Below are positions 41,587 through 49,713 of a stretch of 64,000 nt of DNA, one piece after another. Made by a program: the position numbers and the translations under genes. The DNA is taken from positions 124,001 to 188,000 of the forward strand of contig CAVSVP010000013.1 in the NCBI GenBank assembly GCA_963731125.1. Direction: 5' to 3'. This DNA comes from CAVSVP01 sp963731125. Lineage in GTDB: Bacteria; Pseudomonadota; Gammaproteobacteria; Competibacterales; Competibacteraceae. Below the pieces are notes generated by a model. The model ran no database searches. It was not told the origin of the DNA and saw only the letters and a program-made list of their open reading frames with translations. The stretch's first letter is position 1. Each line of letters begins with the position of its first letter.

Positions 41587-42599
41587 GATACGGCCCTCTG
41601 TGCAAGATCTCTGTCGCGATTGGGATACCAGGGAATGCGGCCTTCCAGCACCCCTGACGTCTGGATAATTTCGGCCACCGCCTCCTCTTGGCGGTAGGCC
41701 ATCACGTGGACGCCGCTGACGCCTGGAATTTCCCGAATTTCCTGAATCAACTCGATACAGAACTTTTTGCCTTCGCGTTTCTGGCTCTGGGCGCCGGCCA
41801 AACGCTTAATCACGGCGTCGGGAATATGGACCCCCGGCACGTTCTCGCGAATCCAGGTGGCGGCCCGCGCCGAGGCAAGCGGCCCCACTCCTACCAGGAT
41901 AAAAATCTTATTCAACAGCCCCAGGTCCCGCACTCGCGCCATATATTCCTTGAGACGAGCCACATCGTAGCAATATTGAGACTGAATGAATTGCGCACCG
42001 GCCGCGATCTTTTTTGCCAACCGCAGGGGACGATAGTCGTAGGGCGGCACAAAAGGGTTGGCGGCCGCCCCGAGAAACACTTTCGGCGGATAGGTTAACT
42101 TGCGCCCACTTTGGAAGCGGGATTCGTCGCGCATGGTGCGCACGAGTTCCAGCAGGGACATACAATCCAGGTCAAATACCGGTTTCGCCTGAGGATGGTC
42201 GCCGGCCTGTACGCCATCGCCGGTCAAGCACAGGATATTGCTGGAACCCATGGCAGCGGCACCCAGTACATCGCCTTGAATCGCAATCCGGTTACGGTCC
42301 CGGCAGGAGATTTGGGTCACCACGGCATAGCCCACGCGGGTCAACAGCGAACACACGCTGATGCTGGACATATGGCAATTGGCACCGCTCCCATCGGTGG
42401 CATTGATGGCATCCACATAACCATCGAAAACCCGCGCCCGTGCATAAACTTCCTCGGCATTGGCGGAATCCGGCGGCGATATTTCAGTGGTCACGGCAAA
42501 TTTGCCCGCCCGCAGCACCCGCTCTAAACGGCCCGGTGAAACGTGGCCGGGCAGAATGGGCAGGGAATAGCCGGGAACCGGTTCGTCTTCGAAAATCAT
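41583..42599 (-). CDS. metF: Methylenetetrahydrofolate reductase
   Basis: About 338 residues. FAVTTEISPPDSANAEEVY opens the FAD barrel; DAINATDGSGANCHMSS, LLTRVGYAVVTQISCRDRNR, ILCLTGDGVQAGDHPQAKPV and FIQSQYCYDVARLKEYM follow. MetF interconverts methylene- and methyl-THF. The start at 42599 (MIFEDEPVPGY) overlaps the MetV stop (ATGA). The placement next to a corrinoid methyltransferase suggests it oxidises methyl-THF in this locus rather than feeding methionine synthesis. Confidence 0.93.
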   Translation of the reverse strand: MIFEDEPVPGYSLPILPGHVSPGRLERVLRAGKFAVTTEISPPDSANAEEVYARARVFDGYVDAINATDGSGANCHMSSISVCSLLTRVGYAVVTQISCRDRNRIAIQGDVLGAAAMGSSNILCLTGDGVQAGDHPQAKPVFDLDCMSLLELVRTMRDESRFQSGRKLTYPPKVFLGAAANPFVPPYDYRPLRLAKKIAAGAQFIQSQYCYDVARLKEYMARVRDLGLLNKIFILVGVGPLASARAATWIRENVPGVHIPDAVIKRLAGAQSQKREGKKFCIELIQEIREIPGVSGVHVMAYRQEEAVAEIIQTSGVLEGRIPWYPNRDRDLAQRAVS

Positions 42600-43075
42600 G
42601 TCTGCCGTTCCTCTTTGCGCTGCTGCTCCGCCCATTGCCGGGCCACCCGCAACCAGGAGGAAGTTCCCCTGAGACGGAAATCCACGGGTGGTTGCACTGC
42701 TTGCATGGCGCTCTGTCCCCGGTGCATCCGTTGGCTGCCCTCCCAGGCCTCGACCCAAACGCAACGCATCTCCGGTTTGACTTCACAATTGCCGTTGGCC
42801 CGCACGCCTCCGCAGGGACCGTTACGCAGGTTCTTGGGGCAATTCATCGGGCAAGACATACCCGTGGAACTTAACGCACACTGCCCGCACATCTGGCAGT
42901 CGAAGAGAAAACTTTTAACCGTCTTTTCTACAACGGTCATCGGTTTTTCTACTCGGCCGTATCCGATTTTGTTCCACAACGGGTGCAGCCTGACAAAGAT
43001 CGGCTCGAAGAGATTATTATATAAGATCTCGTTAAGCCGAGCCTGCCGTACTGCCCAGCGGCGTACCGCATACAT
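42596..43075 (-). CDS. metV: MetV-type zinc/iron-sulfur partner of MetF
   Basis: A 159-residue protein with eight or more cysteines: LFDCQMCGQCALSSTGMSCP, MNCPKNLRNGPCGG, NCEVKPEMRCVWVEAW. This is the MTHFR C-terminal-domain (MetV) family, which pairs with MetF in acetogens and other methyl-group oxidisers and lets it use a different redox partner. It overlaps metF by 4 bases. An inverted-repeat element separates it from the next gene upstream. Confidence 0.9.
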   Translation of the reverse strand: MYAVRRWAVRQARLNEILYNNLFEPIFVRLHPLWNKIGYGRVEKPMTVVEKTVKSFLFDCQMCGQCALSSTGMSCPMNCPKNLRNGPCGGVRANGNCEVKPEMRCVWVEAWEGSQRMHRGQSAMQAVQPPVDFRLRGTSSWLRVARQWAEQQRKEERQT

Positions 43076-43146
43076 AGTTCATTAGACTCCTGAGGTAAGA
43101 GTGAGCAATGCCCACCGTAAGTTATCGACAACACTTGAAAAGACGG

Positions 43147-43249
43147 TATAGAGCTGGAAGCTGTTATTCAAGACCGTCTGCGGCAGGGATGCCTAGAGCT
43201 TATCGGGATGTATTAACAGCGTGTCTTGAGAATAGTTTCCAGACCTATA
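43147..43249. repeat. MITE-like inverted repeat element, copy 2
   Basis: About 103 bp from TATAGAGCTGGAAG to TTCCAGACCTATA, with the same interior as the element at 2717-2822. It lies between the 'virulence factor' gene and metV and splits what is otherwise a compact operon. Confidence 0.7.
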
Positions 43250-43258
43250 ATCAGCCAG

Positions 43259-43561
43259 TTATACCGGCCGTACGCCGCCGGATTTGATCAGACGCTCCAA
43301 CTGTTGCTCGGAATACTGGGCTTCCAGGCGCGCTGCTTCTGCGGCGGCCTCCGCCTCTAAATCATCACTGCATTGCCGCGGATCGCTGCGCCGCCAATCT
43401 TCCAGATAGGCATCACTGCTGCCTTTTCCCGCCCGCATGGCGGCCCGGTCGATGGCCACTTGAAACCGCTCCGCCAGCTGGACCTTAGCGCTGCGCCGCC
43501 CGCTCTTGACGATGACTTGTGCCGGAATGTCCCGCCAGAAAACCGTAATCAGCTTTGCCAT
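43259..43561 (-). CDS. Small 'virulence factor' family protein of corrinoid loci
   Basis: A 100-residue protein: MAKLITVFWRDIPAQVIVKS, AKVQLAERFQVAIDRAAMRA, SSDAYLEDWRRSDP. The sequence is typical of the Pfam 'Virulence_fact' family, which is regularly found beside DUF1638 and methyltransferase genes; no biochemical role is known to me. It overlaps the DUF1638 gene by 13 bases. Confidence 0.8.
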   Translation of the reverse strand: MAKLITVFWRDIPAQVIVKSGRRSAKVQLAERFQVAIDRAAMRAGKGSSDAYLEDWRRSDPRQCSDDLEAEAAAEAARLEAQYSEQQLERLIKSGGVRPV

Positions 43562-44157
43562 GCCTGAACCTTATGGTTAAGCGTCCGCTGCAAGTCGCCA
43601 TAACCGCTAAACTGATAGACAAATTCCAGCCCCAGGCGAGCAGCGGCTTCCTGGGCTTTGACCAACAGCGACGGATCGCGACGCTGGGCCAGATAAACCA
43701 GCCTGCGGTAGTTGCCAAAATAGCAGGTTGCCAATTCCGGGAAACGGTCCAATCCCAGACCTCGATAAACCAGACGGTCGAAGTGCTGAGCAAGAAAATC
43801 CGTGAGATAAAAACTACCGGGTTCTGCTTCTGCCAGTGCGGCAAACACCGCAGCCCCGGCGAAAAACTCATAACAGTGGGCTCCCGGTATGCGCTCTACG
43901 CCTTCCTCCGCCAGCACTGCATCCAACAGCCCTCCCGTGCCGCAATCGCCATAGGCCACAAAGATGCGCTCAAATTGTTCCCGGGCCGCCTGAATCTTGG
44001 CGCCCACGGCTTGCGGAATCTTCTGGGGTGTGTTGTGCAGTTCGGCGGGGAGACACTGAACCGTCACCTGCTCCCAGCCGTTAGCACGAATCACGGCAAT
44101 GATCTCCCGAGCCAGGGCACCACAGGCAATAATCAGAATAGAGGTGCGCTGCGCCAT
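43549..44157 (-). CDS. DUF1638 protein
   Basis: A 202-residue DUF1638 protein: ILIIACGALAREIIAVIRAN, LPAELHNTPQKIPQAVGAKI, VAYGDCGTGGLLDAVLAEEG, PGAHCYEFFAG. The conserved Cys/His residues suggest metal or corrinoid-related chemistry, which is inference. The family is a steady companion of corrinoid-dependent methyltransferases. It starts 12 bases after the corrinoid protein stop. Confidence 0.88.
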   Translation of the reverse strand: MAQRTSILIIACGALAREIIAVIRANGWEQVTVQCLPAELHNTPQKIPQAVGAKIQAAREQFERIFVAYGDCGTGGLLDAVLAEEGVERIPGAHCYEFFAGAAVFAALAEAEPGSFYLTDFLAQHFDRLVYRGLGLDRFPELATCYFGNYRRLVYLAQRRDPSLLVKAQEAAARLGLEFVYQFSGYGDLQRTLNHKVQAWQS

Positions 44158-44169
44158 GATTTTGGCTCG

Positions 44170-44892
44170 TTAAGCCACGGCCAAACCGCGGCGCTCCGCC
44201 ATCAGGTGCTTAGCCGTATCGACGGCCACCGCGGCATCCCGGCAATAAGCATCAGCACCCACGGCCTTACCAAAGGCTTCGTTTAACGGTGCTCCACCCA
44301 CCAAGACGATAAAATCGTCGCGGATGCCCTTATCCTTCAGGGTATCGATGACCACCTTCATATAAGGCATGGTGGTCGTTAGCAGGGCCGACATGCCCAG
44401 AATATCGGGTTTATGCTGTTCCAAGGCAGTTAGGTACTTTTCCACCGGATTGTTAATGCCGATGTCAACCACCTCAAACCCGGCGCCTTCCATCATCATC
44501 GCGACCAGATTTTTACCGATATCATGGATATCCCCCTTGACCGTACCGATGACCATCTTGCCAATGGAAGACGCTCCGGTGTCCGCCAGCAACGGGCGCA
44601 GGATCTTCATGCCGCCCTTCATAGCATTGGCGGCCATCAGCACCTCCGGCACAAAGAGGATGCCGTCGCGAAAATCGATGCCGACGATCCGCATGCCTTC
44701 TACCAGGGCCTTATTAAGCACCTTATCTGCCGACCAACCCCGTTCGAGCAGAATGTGGGTGCCTTCTTCCACTTCCTCTTTGAGGCCGTTGTAGAGATCA
44801 TCATGCATCTGCTCTACCAACTCATCATCCGGCAAAGTTGCAAGATCGAGATCGTCATCGAAGTGGTCTGCATTTTGTTTTACGTCGGCCAT
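44170..44892 (-). CDS. Corrinoid-binding methyltransfer protein (MttC/MtgC-like)
   Basis: A 240-residue protein with the B12-binding methionine-synthase layout: helical cap (ILLERGWSADKVLNKALVEG, MRIVGIDFRDGILFVPEVLM) and Rossmann domain with the lower-ligand motif GTVKGDIHDIGKNLVAMMME, then GMSALLTTTMPYMKVVIDTL and VLVGGAPLNEAFGKAVGADA. It carries the methyl group on cobalamin between the MttB-like enzyme and the methyl-THF methyltransferase. The start at 44892 overlaps the stop of a small upstream frame (TAATG), so translation may be coupled to it. Confidence 0.92.
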   Translation of the reverse strand: MADVKQNADHFDDDLDLATLPDDELVEQMHDDLYNGLKEEVEEGTHILLERGWSADKVLNKALVEGMRIVGIDFRDGILFVPEVLMAANAMKGGMKILRPLLADTGASSIGKMVIGTVKGDIHDIGKNLVAMMMEGAGFEVVDIGINNPVEKYLTALEQHKPDILGMSALLTTTMPYMKVVIDTLKDKGIRDDFIVLVGGAPLNEAFGKAVGADAYCRDAAVAVDTAKHLMAERRGLAVA

Positions 44893-45119
44893 TATTCTGT
44901 CCCCGTTGCACTGGTAGATACGCCACATTGGGTGGCAGTTTGTGTCTTGTAGGTTAGGCAGAGGTACCATGAACTGCTGGCGTCGCGGCGACATGGGATT
45001 GCTGAAAAGCGACACAGCAAAATTATACTGTTGTCAAGTAGAGAGCCAACATCCACGATGGGGATTTCATTAAAAGCGGCTTGCTCGCTTTCGAGACTGG
45101 AGTCAATCAGTAGGCTCAT
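44892..45119 (-). pseudogene. Probable truncated N-terminus of a 2OG-Fe(II) oxygenase-like gene
   Basis: A 75-codon frame with a strong ribosome binding site (GAGGAGGT, 7 bases before ATG at 45119). The first 30 residues (MSLLIDSSLESEQAAFNEIP then IVDVGSLLD) resemble the start of isopenicillin-N-synthase-like oxygenases, IPVIDIGPLL. After that the sequence loses similarity, as if the gene had been deleted internally. It ends as TAATG on the corrinoid protein start, so it may now act as a leader that loads ribosomes onto that gene. Confidence 0.4.
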
Positions 45120-45230
45120 CGTTTCTACCTCCTCAAAACGAAGCGCGACATGTGATTTGAGCGATTGGACATTCTGAATACTACGCGCCTTTACCGTTCA
45201 TGAGATATCTGCTGCCTATGGGATGGTTGC

Positions 45231-46802
45231 TTACAGCTGGTTCGGAGAAATCTCGCTCTTACGCCGTTGGATAAACGCCAGCAGCGCTTCGTCCACGGCT
45301 GGATCAAGTTGCGGCTGCTCATACTCGGCAAGCAGCTCCCGCGCTTTCCGCAAAGCGCGGGTATTGGTGTCGGCACCGCCTTCGGCCTGCCATTGTTCGA
45401 AATTGCTGTTGTCCAGCAACTGGGGCATAAAAAACGCCGATTGAAAGTGCTGCAGGGTATGGCCGGTGCCGAGGTAATGGCCGCCAGGGCCGACCTCGCG
45501 CACCGCTGCCATGGCCTCGTCAAGATCACTGAAATCCGGACCTTGGGCGAGTTTATAGAGCATTTCGCATTGTTCGGCGTCGGTGACGAACTTGGCGAAA
45601 CTGGCGACTAAACCGCCTTCATTCCAGCCGGCGGCATGCCAGATAAAATGAGCCCCGGATAGCAGCACGGCCAACATGGTCGTCGCCGACTCGTAGCCGG
45701 CTTGAGCGTCGAACAGTTTCGAGCCGGCCGCCGCTGCTGTGGAACGCCACGGCAGACTATAGCGGCGGGCGAGCTGGCCGATCATAAAATTCATCAGGGA
45801 AATTTCGGGCGTACCGGCCATCGGCGCCCCGGACTGCATCGATACGGTGGCGAGAAAATGGCCGTAGACCGTTGGGGCGCCGGGACGCACCAGTTGCCCG
45901 TAAGCAATTCCGGCCAGCGCTTCAGCATTGAGCTGGGCGACCGCGCCAACCGTGCTGGCTGGGGTGTTGGCGCCGGCCATGACAAAGGGCGAGACCAGCA
46001 CCGCCTGGTTGTGTTGGCAATAGACCCGCATCGCCGCCAGCATGGTGGCATCCCAGACCAGCGGCGAGTTACCGTTGATCACCGAGGTCATCACGGTGTG
46101 CTGTTCGATAAACGCCTCGCCGAATACGATCTTGGCCATGGCCACGGTATCTTCAGCCCGCTCCTCGGCGGTGACCGCACCCATGATCGGTTTATCGGAA
46201 TGGGCCAAGCCGCTGTAGACAAAATGCAAATGCCGCCAAGGTACGGGGATATCGATACACTCGCAGATGTTGCCGCTGGTCGTATGTAAAGCCGGCGACA
46301 TATGCGCGAGTTTATTAAAATTCTCCAGATCGGCCAGCGTGGAATAGCGGCGTTGATCGTCGAGATCGCGTACATAAGGTGCGCCGTGCATGGGCACGAA
46401 GATGCTATGCTGGTGACCGACCGCCACACTGCGTTCCGGATTGCGGGCGTGCAAGGTGTATTCCGAAGGGGCGTTGGCGACTAACTCCATCAGCAGTTCG
46501 CGCGGAATCCGTACGCGCTCGCCGGAGATTTCGGCGCCGGCCTCGCGCCAGCTCGCCAGCGCAACTTGATCGCGAAAGTCGATGCCGACTTCCTCGAGGA
46601 TCTTCATGGAGGCCTCATGAATAAGCTCCAGTCCTTCCTCGTTCAGGACTTCATAAACGGGAATTTTGCGTTGGAGGGTAGGCAATGCAGCAACGGTTTT
46701 TGTGCTGCGAGCGGCCCGTAGCGCGCGGCGGGCACCGCGTCGTTGGCGGCCGCTGCTCTCTGGCGCATTGGTGGTCGTGGGGATTGCGTGTTCGTCAGTC
46801 AT
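45231..46802 (-). CDS. MttB-family (trimethylamine methyltransferase-like) corrinoid methyltransferase, no Pyl
   Basis: A 523-residue protein of the MttB superfamily: LELIHEASMKILEEVGIDFR, RIPRELLMELVANAPSEYTL, MHGAPYVRDLDDQRRYSTL, SGNICECIDIPVPWRHLHF, GTPEISLMNFMIGQLARRY, AGSKLFDAQAGYES, GPGGHYLGTGHTL. No in-frame amber codon interrupts it, so it is of the non-pyrrolysine type, which includes MtgB (glycine betaine), MtpB (proline betaine) and MtcB (carnitine). It would transfer a methyl from a quaternary amine to the corrinoid protein at 44170. The N-terminal basic extension (RRGARRALRAARS) is common in proteobacterial homologues. Confidence 0.9.
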   Translation of the reverse strand: MTDEHAIPTTTNAPESSGRQRRGARRALRAARSTKTVAALPTLQRKIPVYEVLNEEGLELIHEASMKILEEVGIDFRDQVALASWREAGAEISGERVRIPRELLMELVANAPSEYTLHARNPERSVAVGHQHSIFVPMHGAPYVRDLDDQRRYSTLADLENFNKLAHMSPALHTTSGNICECIDIPVPWRHLHFVYSGLAHSDKPIMGAVTAEERAEDTVAMAKIVFGEAFIEQHTVMTSVINGNSPLVWDATMLAAMRVYCQHNQAVLVSPFVMAGANTPASTVGAVAQLNAEALAGIAYGQLVRPGAPTVYGHFLATVSMQSGAPMAGTPEISLMNFMIGQLARRYSLPWRSTAAAAGSKLFDAQAGYESATTMLAVLLSGAHFIWHAAGWNEGGLVASFAKFVTDAEQCEMLYKLAQGPDFSDLDEAMAAVREVGPGGHYLGTGHTLQHFQSAFFMPQLLDNSNFEQWQAEGGADTNTRALRKARELLAEYEQPQLDPAVDEALLAFIQRRKSEISPNQL

Positions 46803-46847
46803 GGTGGTCTTTCCGATGCGGTTGAATGGACAGCGACAAGATTGCGT

Positions 46848-48173
46848 TCAACGTTCCCGGAGGGCACGTCGTTGTTTCCACCAAAGGGTGGTGCGGACAC
46901 CGATCCCGGTGAAGGGTTCGGGTGGCAGCGCCTTAGGTTGGGGTGCTGCAAGCATTTCGGCTAACAGGGGGTGATTGCCGCCGCTGGCCAGCTCAGCGAT
47001 AAGCATGCCGGCGAGCGTGCCCTTCACAGTACCGAGGCCGTTTTGGCAGACGGCGGTATACAAGTGTTCGCGAACTTCACCGAAACCAGAGGTGGCGTTT
47101 CGCGACAGACATAAGTGGCCGCCCCAGCGGTATTCCATGGTGACTCCATCGAGCATAGGAAAACGGGCGCGGAAGGATTGATCATGTACCTGGCCGATGC
47201 GCCGGACCTGAACCTCGGAAGTGGTCATGCCGGGGTTGTAGGTAAAGGTGTTACGCACCAGGATGCGATGATCACGTGTGCGCCGCAGCGTAGTCCCCAT
47301 CGGATCGGCCGGAATCAGCCCCCATTCCGTCGCGCCGCCCAAGGTCTCGCGTTCGGCGAGGGTAAGAGGTCGTGTCATGCTGGCGTAGGTGAAGATATGC
47401 AGCAATCGTTTTCGATATAGACCGAAAGATTCGGCATGACCGTTGACAGTCAGGATCAGACAAGGCGCACTGACTCGCCCGCGGGGGGTATAAGCGGTGT
47501 GCATCCGACCGCTTTCCAGGCGTAGCACGGGAGAATTTTCGTAGAGTTCTACCTGCTTCGACAAGGCAGTGGCCAACCCACGAACGAAGGCCGCCGGTTG
47601 AATCAGCGCGCAGCCCGGCGTGTGAATACCACCCAGATAAAACTCGCTGCCGGTGATCCCTTGCATCGCCGCCGCGTCCAACCGGGAATACGGCTCGTGC
47701 AAGGCGTCGAGGTGGCGGCAATAAGCGTTTAATTGTCCAAGACCGTTGGAATTTGCCGCGCCATGGTATTTACCGCAAGCCGAGAACATCTGGTGCAGTC
47801 CGTACTCTTCCACCGCAGTGCGGGCAAACTCCAGCGCCGCGCGATTCTGACGGATCTGCTGCCGATCGGCATCTGCCGAACCGGCATAAGTGGCGCTGTT
47901 GAGTTCATGGGGCAGATCGATCATAAATCCTGAATTGCGGCCCGCAGCACCCCAACCGACCCGCTGTGCCTCCAGCACGACGATCCGTTCGCCGGGGCGC
48001 AGTTGGCTTAAGCGGCGGGCGGCGGCGAGACCAGCGAAACCGGCCCCGACGATGATCCAATCGGCGCAGATATCGGCGTCCAGCTCGCGCGCCGGCGGGG
48101 GCGGCGACAGGATTTCATACCAACCGCAGCCGGCGAGGTCCTGCGGGGTTCGTTGAGCGGGAATTGCGGTCAT
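46848..48173 (-). CDS. FAD-dependent amine oxidase/dehydrogenase (DAO family, PuuB-like)
   Basis: A 441-residue flavoprotein: N-terminal WYEILSPPPP, dinucleotide fold WIIVGAGFAGLAAARRLSQL, VGWGAAGRNSGFMIDLPHEL (flavin-contact GRNSGF), and C-terminal WGGHLCLSRNATSGFGE and CQNGLGTVKGTLAGMLIAEL. The layout is like gamma-glutamylputrescine oxidase and related D-amino-acid/sarcosine oxidases. In this locus it probably oxidises a secondary or tertiary amine left by demethylation. It follows the aldehyde dehydrogenase gene by 13 bases and precedes the MttB-like gene by 45. Confidence 0.87.
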   Translation of the reverse strand: MTAIPAQRTPQDLAGCGWYEILSPPPPARELDADICADWIIVGAGFAGLAAARRLSQLRPGERIVVLEAQRVGWGAAGRNSGFMIDLPHELNSATYAGSADADRQQIRQNRAALEFARTAVEEYGLHQMFSACGKYHGAANSNGLGQLNAYCRHLDALHEPYSRLDAAAMQGITGSEFYLGGIHTPGCALIQPAAFVRGLATALSKQVELYENSPVLRLESGRMHTAYTPRGRVSAPCLILTVNGHAESFGLYRKRLLHIFTYASMTRPLTLAERETLGGATEWGLIPADPMGTTLRRTRDHRILVRNTFTYNPGMTTSEVQVRRIGQVHDQSFRARFPMLDGVTMEYRWGGHLCLSRNATSGFGEVREHLYTAVCQNGLGTVKGTLAGMLIAELASGGNHPLLAEMLAAPQPKALPPEPFTGIGVRTTLWWKQRRALRER

Positions 48174-48186
48174 CGCGGGGCGCCTG

Positions 48187-49713
48187 TCAATCGATCGAGC
48201 GGTCGATCTCAGCGTCGGACAAATCCAACCAGATCGTTTTCAACTCAGTATACTGGTCGTGCGCGTGAATCGAATTATCGCGCCCGCCGAAACCAGATTG
48301 CCGGTAGCCGCCGAACGGTGTGCTGATATCGCCCTCGCCATAGCAATTGACGGTCACCGTGCCGGCGCGAATGGCGCGGGCGACCCGATGGGCACGCTTG
48401 ACGTTGGTGGTAAACACCGACGCGGTTAGGCCATAAGGTGTATCGTTGGCGATCTCTAGGGCTTGCTCGACGCTACGCACGGTGACCACTGACAGCACCG
48501 GACCGAAAATTTCTTCACGGGCGATGGTCATCTCGGGATGCACCTCATCGAACACGGTCGGTTCGATAAAGTAGCCTCGACCTTGTGAGATGGTATTGCC
48601 GCCGGCGAGCAAGCGTGCGCCTTCGGCTTTGCCCGTCTCGATATAGCCGAGAATTTTGTCGAAATGTTCCGCCGATACGATCGCTCCCAGCCGGTTGGTG
48701 GGATCTAGGGGAGCGCCGGTGCGCCACTGGCGGATACCGGCCAAAACCCGCTCCAGCAATGCATCCTTGATTGTTTCATGGACGATCAGACGGGAATTGG
48801 CCGAACAGTTTTCACCCATATTCCAGAACACCGCTTGCAGCACATGCTCAGCGACCACGTCGAGATGCTCTGCATCGTCCAGGACCACACAGGGATTTTT
48901 GCCGCCGCATTCGAGCACGATGCGTTTCAGATTGCTGTCGGCGGCATATTTGAGAAACAGGCGGCCTACATCGGTGGAACCGGTAAAGCTCACCATATCG
49001 ATATCCGGGTGCAGCCCGAGTGCTTCGCCGGTTATTTCACCAGGACCGGTGACGACCTGGAATACGCCGCGCGGGATACCCGCTTGCTGCGCGAGCTCGG
49101 CGATTCTTAGGGCTGTCATATTGGTTTGTTCGGCTGGCTTGACGATCACGCTGTTGCCGGCGGCCAAGGCCGGGCCGATTTTCCAGGCCAACATCAACAG
49201 GGGAAAATTCCACGGCAATACACAGGCGACAACACCGATGGGTTCCCGGGTGATCAGGGCGAGCGCGTCATCGCCGACCGGCGCGGTTTGATCGTAGATT
49301 TTATCGATCAGCTCTGCGTGCCATTCCAGGCAGTGCAGGGTTTCGGGAAGATCGACGGTTTCGACCTCACGGATTGGTTTACCGCTTTCCAGACATTCCA
49401 ATACGGCCAGCTCATGGTGTTCGCGGCGGATCAGCTTGGCCAGTTTGATGAGGGTTTTCTTGCGCTCACTGGGATGGCGCCGGGACCAAACCCCCGCCGC
49501 AAAGCTTTCGCGTGCCTTGGTCACGGCGAAATCAATATCCTCGGCGGCGCATAGGGCGATTTGGTGAAGCGTGTGCCCGCTCGCCGGGTCTGCGGTGGCG
49601 AAGGTCTTACCGCTGCTCGCGGGGCGGCTCTTACCGTCGATAAAAGCGCCGCTGGGAAAAGACAAATTGGCCGCGATGGCTTGATATTCTTCAAAGGTTA
49701 ACAGCGACGACAT
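48187..49713 (-). CDS. NAD(P)+-dependent aldehyde dehydrogenase (PuuC-like)
   Basis: A 508-residue ALDH. Cofactor and catalytic motifs: VLPWNFPLLMLAWKIGPALA, VSFTGSTDVGRLFLKYAA, LECGGKNPCVVLDDAE (general-base Glu), WNMGENCSANSRL (nucleophile Cys), REEIFGPVLSVV. The C-terminal GEGDISTPFGGYRQSGFGGR and HAHDQYTELKTIWLDLS are typical of gamma-glutamyl-gamma-aminobutyraldehyde or 4-guanidinobutyraldehyde dehydrogenases. It would oxidise the aldehyde made by the adjoining oxidase. The ATG at 49713 overlaps the previous gene's end by 23 bases. Confidence 0.9.
   Translation of the reverse strand: MSSLLTFEEYQAIAANLSFPSGAFIDGKSRPASSGKTFATADPASGHTLHQIALCAAEDIDFAVTKARESFAAGVWSRRHPSERKKTLIKLAKLIRREHHELAVLECLESGKPIREVETVDLPETLHCLEWHAELIDKIYDQTAPVGDDALALITREPIGVVACVLPWNFPLLMLAWKIGPALAAGNSVIVKPAEQTNMTALRIAELAQQAGIPRGVFQVVTGPGEITGEALGLHPDIDMVSFTGSTDVGRLFLKYAADSNLKRIVLECGGKNPCVVLDDAEHLDVVAEHVLQAVFWNMGENCSANSRLIVHETIKDALLERVLAGIRQWRTGAPLDPTNRLGAIVSAEHFDKILGYIETGKAEGARLLAGGNTISQGRGYFIEPTVFDEVHPEMTIAREEIFGPVLSVVTVRSVEQALEIANDTPYGLTASVFTTNVKRAHRVARAIRAGTVTVNCYGEGDISTPFGGYRQSGFGGRDNSIHAHDQYTELKTIWLDLSDAEIDRSID

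Noticed and set aside
45231..46802. Pyrrolysine-containing trimethylamine methyltransferase
   Set aside because: The MttB-like frame has no internal amber codon and no pyl genes were seen; it is of the non-Pyl type.
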